Of a stretch of DNA of 64,000 nt, positions 57,219-64,000 are shown piece after piece. The first letter of the stretch is position 1; each line of letters opens with the position of its first letter. This DNA is from Gamsiella multidivaricata (lineage: Eukaryota > Mortierellomycota > Mortierellomycetes > Mortierellales > Mortierellaceae). The notes below the pieces were generated by a model, which saw only the letters and a list, made by a program, of their open reading frames with translations, did not search any database and was not told the origin of the DNA. The stretch spans positions 434,001 through 498,000 of the forward strand of contig NW_026251723.1 in NCBI RefSeq assembly GCF_025024155.1, read 5' to 3'. The translations under genes were made by a program, and so were the position numbers.

Positions 57219-60200
57219 ATGGAGCACCCACACACCCCATATACCCACGGCCCCAGCAGCCGAGCTGGCTCTTCTTCCCAAAACCCAATTCCTAATGGTA
57301 AATGCACGCTCATCTTCAATGACAATCGACGCGACATTCGTCTAGACGGAGCACGTCCATGGCAGACTGGCGCTCAACGGTTCGCTCTCCTTTCGCCTAC
57401 ATGTCTGCATAGCAGCGTTGTCCGTCGGCGGTTCCGACAGAGGAGAGGAGCTGGAGGAGCTGGAAGAGGTGGAGCAAGAGATGGTACCCGAGACTCTTTT
57501 CGAAGGCCTCATTACTCCCTCCTGTGATGAGGTTGTCGACATGGGTCATGGCCCTTCCATGCAACCGCAATTCTCTCAACAACATGCAACCCAGCAACAC
57601 CTGTCACCAAGAGCTCTAGAGAAATCTGTTCACCGTGAGATGTATCCTCGGCCCTCGGCCTTGCTTTCCAGCGGTTCCAGCGAGGCGTCCTCCTCTACAT
57701 TGGTGACCAGCCTGTCGTCCCGCACGCGAAGCCGGCAAACAATATCCCAGGTCCAGGAGGGTCTGCGAGAACAACGTCGACGAGCTGTGGAGAACTCTCT
57801 GGCCGAGGCAGGAGTAGAAATGGAGCTTGCGGATGGACAGGTTTCAGGACAGAGATTAGGAATGATGATGAACACGCTGGCAGAACAAGAAATCGACCTT
57901 ATGATCCAGCAAGAACGCCAGGCACTTTTGACCAAATCGACCGTATCAATGTACGAACGATACCAGCGGCATTGGGTGGTAAGTGTGAGGTTCGCACTGC
58001 CTCTAATACCTTATACTCGCAACAAGCACGCGTAAAACCTAATGAACCTGACCTAATGCTTGACTTCTATCTCTCCAGGAGTGGTGCCGTCGAAAAGGAT
58101 ACCCAGATATCAACGTTTACTGCAAGAAGTTTCAGCGATATATGGCTGAGAATGTTGCTGAGGAGCCAGACCCTATGAAAGGTATCGAACCTTTACGCGC
58201 CAACCCAAAGGTCCGATCTCAGCAACGGCTGGCGTACGATCCAAACCTGCCCCTGCCTTCCTACGAAACGGTGGATGCGTATATCAAGGCCGCCATCGAT
58301 CTTTATGTCAGCCAGAAATCCGACTCCTCAAACAAGGCCATGCAAAACGAGCCCCACCCACGCTCCGCTCATGTCCGGACGCTCATGAAGAAGTATCAGC
58401 TAAGAGTGGCCGCGCTGAAGAAATCTATGGTCTCGACCGATCTGACCTTTGACGAGGGAAACGACTTGGAGGTGTTGAGGCAGACGATGAAGACAGCTTG
58501 GACCCACAAGTACCGGCATCTAGGCGGTGGAAGGAAGCACGATGTCGTTGGCCTCCGCACTCGGCTTAACGCTGTATGGTCCCACTATATGGTAATGCGC
58601 GGTGAAAACATGAGGATGGCTACATTGGCTGACCTCGCCACTCACACCGTCAATCAAGGAAACTCTGGAGGACAAAGTGTTGTTGGTATCTCTCTTTCGA
58701 TGCTACGAGGGAAAACGAACCGCGAGGGCAAGGAGAATAAAGGAGTTATAGTGCGAAGCAAGGATGTTGAGGTCTGCCCCGTCGGTGCCTTCGTACTCTA
58801 CCTCTATGAACTGTGGATGGTATGATCTCTCTCCTCTATTCCTCTATTTTTTTTAATTTTTTTCCTTAATTTTTTTTTTTAATTTTTTTTTTTAATTTTT
58901 TTTAATTTTTTTTTTTTTTTCGCGCTCATAACAATCGCCTTTTCATTTCTTCCTTTGTAGCATCCAAGAAGCCCTCCGGATTTCAACGAACACTCCTGGA
59001 GCGAGATCTTCATCCTATATGCAGGAGGGGATCCGTTGAAGCAGTTGTCACACAGTGCACAGTACAGGCATGCCGCCACAATGTGGAATAAATCGGCCAA
59101 CCCAACGAACAAGCCCACTCATGCGCATCGAGGTTCTGGAGCGCGCCATGCTCTCGCGGCCGGGGCGGACATCGCCTCAATTGCGCAAGCTGGACACTGG
59201 AGCGTTGATCGCGTGGCGACACATTATCTGGACCGACATTCTGCGCAGGTGGCTCTGAAAATGGCCGGGTGCACATTGCCAGGGGAGCGTCTATGGCTCG
59301 CGCGAAATACTCTCATCCCGCCTATTGACCTTCAGCGACAAGTCTTCCCATTTATCGAACACTACTTCACGGATTCCGAGGATTGGCTCGTATGGACTTC
59401 CAATATCATGATGGATCGCGATATATTCGAGGATCGGCCTTCCAACACCAGGATGAAAATTCTGAGCCAGGACATCCCCAAGCTGCGCATCCTTCTTCTA
59501 TTGACACATCTGCGCAAAGTCCTTCTTCAAGACGCTGCGGTTCTCATCAATCTTCGAACTTCCGAATTTCGTTACGGCGAGCACCACATCTTCAGAGATC
59601 GTTTATTTGGCAGCACTCTATTCTTGAGGTTCCAGGAACGCTTACTTCACAGCATAGAAACTACACGCTCCCCGGTATCGGACAGCCTTGCCGCAAACGC
59701 TCCAGCCATCAACCACGAATTCCGCTCGCTGCACATGCGAGATGAGCAGAATAACCGCGTACTCAACGAGCTCCTCAAGACCACATCTGCTGTAAGAAAC
59801 GAGCAGAGAGAAGACCTCATGGAGGCTACCTCCACCATTAAGGCTCGAATCGACGATCGATTCAGCGCTCTCGTCAGCTTTGCCTTCGACATATCATCTG
59901 GCCTCACTCAAGCGATAACCAATTTATCTCAGAGGGAGCAGCAGGGAGCAGATCAAGGGCGTCAACCACAGAGTCAACAGAACTTGAATGGCTTACGACA
60001 ACTTCAACAGGATCAAATGCAGGGGTTGCAGCTACTCCGAAATCTGGGACCCAGCCCGCAACTAGCGCAAGCGCAAGAGCTGTACATCCAGCTTATAGAG
60101 AAAACGCAACAGCTAATTCAGCCCCAAGGACATCAGCTATTGCATACGCTCCAGCCGCATGTTCGTGTTCAACGTTCTCAAGTAGAACGACAACTGCCGG

Positions 60201-60900
60201 GTGAAGAACAAGAAACAGCGGCGGAGCAGGAGCAAGCGGTGGTGGAACAAGAAGATGAGCAGGAACAGCAATCGGAAATCCATCAGGAAGCCACCTTGCA
60301 TCTACCGGACCAGGAACAGGCGCTTCAACCGCCAGAGCATCAACCACAGCCTGAAGAGCATGACATAGAGGACCAAATGGACCAAATGGAAGAAGCGCTG
60401 GCGTACCCTAGATATCAACCACCTTTTATTGCTGACCACATCATGCTTGGACGCGACGATCCTCTTCGAGACCAATGGAAGGAGTGGTTCTTTGGACTGA
60501 ATGGGCAACCATCACTTTGGCAACTCAACAAGCACTACAAGTCCAAGTGGCGGAAGGGGAGCGACCAGAAAGCTAACACGCGGTCAAAGCAATTCTACTA
60601 CAAGAGGCGTCTGATCCGCTCGGTGTTGAAAACCTCCTTGCGGATGCCTGGGTCCACATTGGAGTTGAGGGTTGAAGCAGCTCTACAATCAGTAGAAGAG
60701 CAGCTCCAAACGATGTCTATGAACCGGTACGTGAAAACACTTGACGTAGAGAGATAGAAAGTGAATAAAAAAAGCTTGCCATTATGACCATTAAGACGTG
60801 CAACATGCGACATGAGAATGGAGATGAGATGGTGCAGCCAGCCTTTTTTTTTTTTTTTTTTTTTTATTCTACAGACCTACAGACAGTAGAAAAAAGTGAG
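57000..60900 (+). mobile_element. Crypton DNA transposon (approximate extent)
   Basis: Extent inferred from the single recombinase gene plus short flanks; Cryptons have no terminal inverted repeats. A run of about 23 T's (60844-60866) lies just downstream. The exact ends need an empty-site comparison. Confidence 0.6.
57219..60757 (+). CDS. Crypton tyrosine recombinase with GCR1-type DNA-binding domain
   Basis: Four exons: 57219-57297, 57413-57978, 58079-58819 and 58961-60757, giving 1060 residues with no stop or shift. Crypton DNA transposons move through a single tyrosine recombinase. An SAM-like helical region (YERYQRHWVEWCRRKGYP, about 195-215) is followed by the catalytic domain: SLSMLRGKTNRE with the first Arg, HAHRG (HxxR, R519), GHW (H541) and the THYLD nucleophile Y551. 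After a long helical region comes a Gln/Glu-rich stretch (about 755-940), then a GCR1_C-type module at about 957-1025 (DPLRDQWKEWFFGLNGQPSL, WQLNKHYKSKWR). This order defines fungal CryptonF elements. Intron 3 contains T-rich homopolymers (58843-58920). An intact frame suggests a recent or active copy, or one under selection. Confidence 0.93.
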
Positions 60901-62263
60901 TGCATTGTATTGGGATCCTAATACTACACTAGGAGGAATCCAGAGTAATATCCCCCAAGTATTTCTTTCGAATTTGGGATACTGGCACAGTTCCCCCATC
61001 CAAAAAATTTTTAGGACCCCAATAGGAAATATACTGTACAGCAAAGTTATCCCACTCCTCCGGGATCAGTTTGTTTTCATCAACGCGGCTCCAGAAACAT
61101 GGCCCCGTTCCACCATGCCCGCCTCTATTGTTATTTTTGCACATGCTTCAAGGCTCCAGTCCAGCATATCGTATTTGTTATGCGTATTTGTGCTGACTGA
61201 ATGCTCTTTAGCGATACTGTCTGTTGCAGCGCTACAGCTTCTTTTCATTCTATGCTGACCACTGATATTTAGACAACAAAAGGACAGCAAAAATAAAAAT
61301 ATAAACAAAACAACGCACTACTAATACTAGTTGGCACAAAATACTTACGGAGCAAGACAGCACTGATAAATGCGCGTAGACGAGTAAAGTAATGTTGTCC
61401 CTGTCTTTCAACCGGAAGAGAATGGTACGAATGGGAATGAGTCTGGGGGAAGGAGCGCCTTGTTCGAAGAACCGCTGCAGACAAATTACGCGCATGAATT
61501 CGGAAATCGCTCTTCGCAACATATACTTTAATGGGTACCAAGATTGGTTGTAAAGTAAAACGGCGTTTTCTATTGTTCCACGAACCTGCTCTTGGACACA
61601 AACAATCCAACCCACGTCTTAACCCGCATTAGCCTTGCAGCCCGATGAGTCTGGCCCTCAACCCAGGCATTCATTCGTAATATCAACGTATGCGACGTTC
61701 AAATGAATTGTGAACACCATGCTTTTGACAGTGCTTAGGCAGAGTAGATGAATTACCAACTTGGGCCTCTATATGCATCAACGTATATTTGCATACATAA
61801 CCGAACGATCACAAGCTGCACTCTGTTTTTCCAAAATACGAACGAGCTGGCCACAACAAAAGGATGAATCTGAAGCGCAGATGTTGTTGTTTATCGGTGG
61901 ACAACGGTCCTTCCGGTTTTCATTGTATGCACAAACACTCTGTTTGTGCCAACAGAAGCCCTTCCTGTTTGTATATCCAACATTTACGCACCCAGAATAT
62001 TGCAGGTGAGCACCTCGCCCTCCTTATAAAAAGTCATTGTACTTCCCACATATTCATAGCTGCTTCGCTCCGTCGACTGAACCTCCTCCTTCGGTGTCCA
62101 TCTAGCCCTAGTCCGCCCCTTCTCCCATCCTATCCAAATCCACGTCCGGCTCCGCCCTCCTTCCAGACGTTCACCTTCCCCCTCACACCTCTCCTCCACG
62201 ACTTGACACGTTTCCTTCCGCCACCGCCTACCCTTGCACCACTAACGCCTCCCACCATAAGAA
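60758..62263. other. Intergenic region
   Basis: About 1.5 kb between the Crypton gene and the DUF3712 gene. A minus-strand frame at 60929-61144 (with PEEWDNFAVQYISYWG) and a neighbouring frame at 61066-61308 look weakly coding-like, as if one frameshifted relic, but I recognise no family. The last 200 bp are C/T-rich, likely the promoter and leader of the next gene. Confidence 0.4.
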
Positions 62264-64000
62264 ATGGCCTTCGACATCCGCGACGAAGACGAGCCTCATG
62301 ATGAGTTCGACGAGTATGAGGAAGTGAAGCAGCCGGAACGTCCAAAGTTCTATCGCCGCAAAAAGTTCTGGATGTTCTGCATCCCCAACGCGATCATTGC
62401 GCTCATCATTGCCGTGGTGCTGGCGCTCTATGTGATTATGCCCAAGATTGCACAGGGTCTCATGAACAAGGCCACCATCAACTTTTCGCAGCTTGTAAGT
62501 CCATTGCCTGCTCCTACTGTCTTTCTGTCTGTTTCTATCCAATTCAATATACTTTTCTGCGCCTCTCGGCACTTTTCTGCGCTTCCCACCATATACCCCC
62601 ACACATCTCTGCTTCATCTTTCACACCGCGAAAAAAACACACATGTAGTACATACGCTCCTGTGTGCACTGCTAGGTCGTACGCGGCTGTTGGCTGAAAC
62701 GTATCTGACGCATCCAACGCATCCAACGCATTTAACGCATCTAACGCATTTAATACATCTGTGCCTGCATGTACCGTGCATGCCATGAATCTGCTCTGTA
62801 ACTCTACAGGACATCACCGACCCCTCGCCCACATCCATGAACGTGGTGATGCAGGGCGAGATGCGCAACACCGGACCCTTCCATGCCGACATCAGCTTCC
62901 CTGGGACTGTCACTGTCTCCTGGAACGGCATTGTGCTCGGCACTACCGAGATCCCTGGCACCAGCACTGCTTCGTACGTATCTGTGCAATACCAGCTGTG
63001 TATCTGCTGAATGATTTGCGGGCCGATGATGCTCTCGGTCTGCTCGCTGTATCTCACCCTGTATTCTCTCTATCTCTCTATCCCTCGTTATCTCGCTATC
63101 TCGCTACCTTGCTGCTTTGCTATCTCGCTCCCGGCTTCTCCACTCGTCCCTCCCGACAGTGGCGGTCATGGCGACTTGAACCTGCAGAGCAGTGTCACCA
63201 TCACTAACTCGAGCGGCTTCGCAGAGTTCTCGAGCTACATGCTCAATGCCGAGTCCTTTGTCTGGCACCTCGAGGGTAAGCTGAACGTCAAGGCTCTCGG
63301 CCACACCGTCAAGGACCTCGACCTGAACAAGGACATCACTGTGAAAGGTAAGCACCCGTATGGACATGCATCCGAGCAGCTACTCGAGCATGCACTCAAG
63401 CATGCACTCGAGCATGCATCCGAGCTGCTATCTGTGCACTCTGTTATTGTCTCTTCACGCAGACGTGCATGTTCTTGACATCTGCCACGATGCCTAACCC
63501 TCAATTGTCTGCACCTCCTTTTGACCTCCCCAGCGTTCAACGGTCTGCCCGGTACAACTATCCAAAAGTTCTCCCTCCCCGGCGACGACCCCTCCGGCAA
63601 CGGCATCATCATCGAGATCGACACCCTCGTCACCAACCCCTCCGCCATCCAGATGTACATGGGCAGCTTGACCTTGGCCATCTCGTATAAGAACACGGTC
63701 ATGGGATATGTCACTGCCAACAACCTGACCATGGCCCGCGGCCCGCAGACGCTGAGCATGAAGGGCGTGCTGATCCCCCAGGCCACGGTCGAGGGTCTCG
63801 CAGACACCTCGGAGATGATGTCCCGCTACATCGGCAATGCCGTGACGGACACCATTGCCACTGGCTACGAGGTCAAGCCTGACGGCGTCAACTCGGTCGA
63901 CTGGCTGTCTGCGGCAATCAAGAACCTGAAGCTGACGGTCCCGCTCCAGAGCCCGACGCCACTGCAGCTGATCAAAGCCCTGAACCTCGGGGCCCTGGGT
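62264..64000 (+). CDS. DUF3712-type single-pass membrane protein, 3' end missing
   Basis: Exons seen: 62264-62494, 62810-62973, 63160-63347 and 63534 to the window edge (about 350 residues so far). The acidic cytoplasmic N-terminus (MAFDIRDEDEPHDEFDEYEE) precedes a basic stop-transfer patch (RRKKFW) and one membrane helix (about 43-65: IPNAIIALIIAVVLALYVIM). The rest is extracellular or lumenal: repeating beta-rich LEA/DUF3712-like units (MNVVMQGEMRNTGPFHADIS; VTANNLTMARGPQTLSMKGV) with N-glycosylation sites such as NSS and NLT. Function is unknown; such proteins are common in fungi and topology suggests a type II plasma-membrane or vacuolar protein. Intron repeats are noted separately. Frame and splice phases are consistent. 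Confidence 0.88.
62705..62760 (+). repeat. 10-bp tandem repeat in intron
   Basis: Five or six copies of a unit close to GCATCCAACG / GCATTTAACG inside intron 1 of the DUF3712 gene. Confidence 0.85.
63360..63430 (+). repeat. Imperfect tandem repeat in intron
   Basis: Three to four units around CTCGAGCATGCA / CCGAGCAGCTA in intron 3 of the DUF3712 gene, rich in XhoI-like CTCGAG and SphI-like GCATGC palindromes. Confidence 0.75.

Noticed and set aside
60844..60866. Poly(T) run as the tail of a minus-strand retroelement
   Set aside because: No target-site duplication could be found. The same applies to the homopolymers at 6626, 54703 and 56092.

Overview
The window is eukaryotic and almost certainly fungal. 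Genes are split by short GT-AG introns (mostly 50-200 nt), introns carry A/T homopolymers, and there is a GPI-type chitin deacetylase. The mixture of a Crypton with a GCR1-type DNA-binding domain, a Fanzor nuclease, Crinkler-like sequence and long Ser/Gln-rich regulators fits an early-diverging fungus of the Mortierella type. That placement is inferred from gene style; no rRNA or other marker is present to prove it.

Layout. 1-2.1 kb: 3' part of a Gln/Ser-rich protein (minus). 2.1-13.4 kb: an unusually long stretch with no gene I can support. 13.4-21.0 kb: a three-KH RNA-binding protein (+), a DusA-type tRNA-dihydrouridine synthase with a mitochondrial-looking N-terminus (-) and an F-box/LRR protein (-). 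21.3-23.2 kb: a broken Helitron (zinc knuckles, 12-bp minisatellite, Pif1-like helicase) that itself received a short poly(A) retroelement with a 20-bp target-site duplication. 23.4-35.2 kb: a WRN/RNase D-like exonuclease (-), a small serine-rich hypothetical (-), SFT2 (+), an SLC17-type MFS transporter (-) and a chitin deacetylase (+). 38.9-43.6 kb: a large RasGEF (+).

43.6-49.9 kb is the most interesting part. A Fanzor (eukaryotic TnpB-like RNA-guided nuclease) lies directly downstream of a FEN1/XPG-like nuclease on the same strand, with almost no room for a promoter between them and possibly spliced into one transcript. Next to them is a decayed Crinkler-like gene. The Fanzor keeps RuvC-I, the late Glu-containing motif, the zinc ribbon and RuvC-III but carries two apparent 1-nt deletions.

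50.1-56.8 kb returns to housekeeping genes: a SCT1/GPT2-like glycerol-3-phosphate acyltransferase (+) with a 7-copy 20-residue repeat, the NatB catalytic subunit NAT3/NAA20 (+) and tRNA-dihydrouridine synthase DUS2 (-). 57.2-60.8 kb holds an uninterrupted Crypton tyrosine recombinase (+), and 62.3 kb to the end the 5' part of a single-pass membrane protein of DUF3712 type (+). Core cellular genes are thus interleaved with at least four mobile-element families (Helitron, short retroelement, Fanzor/XPG unit, Crypton). Two introns use GC-AG splice sites. All exon coordinates were worked out by hand from reading frame and splice-site continuity.
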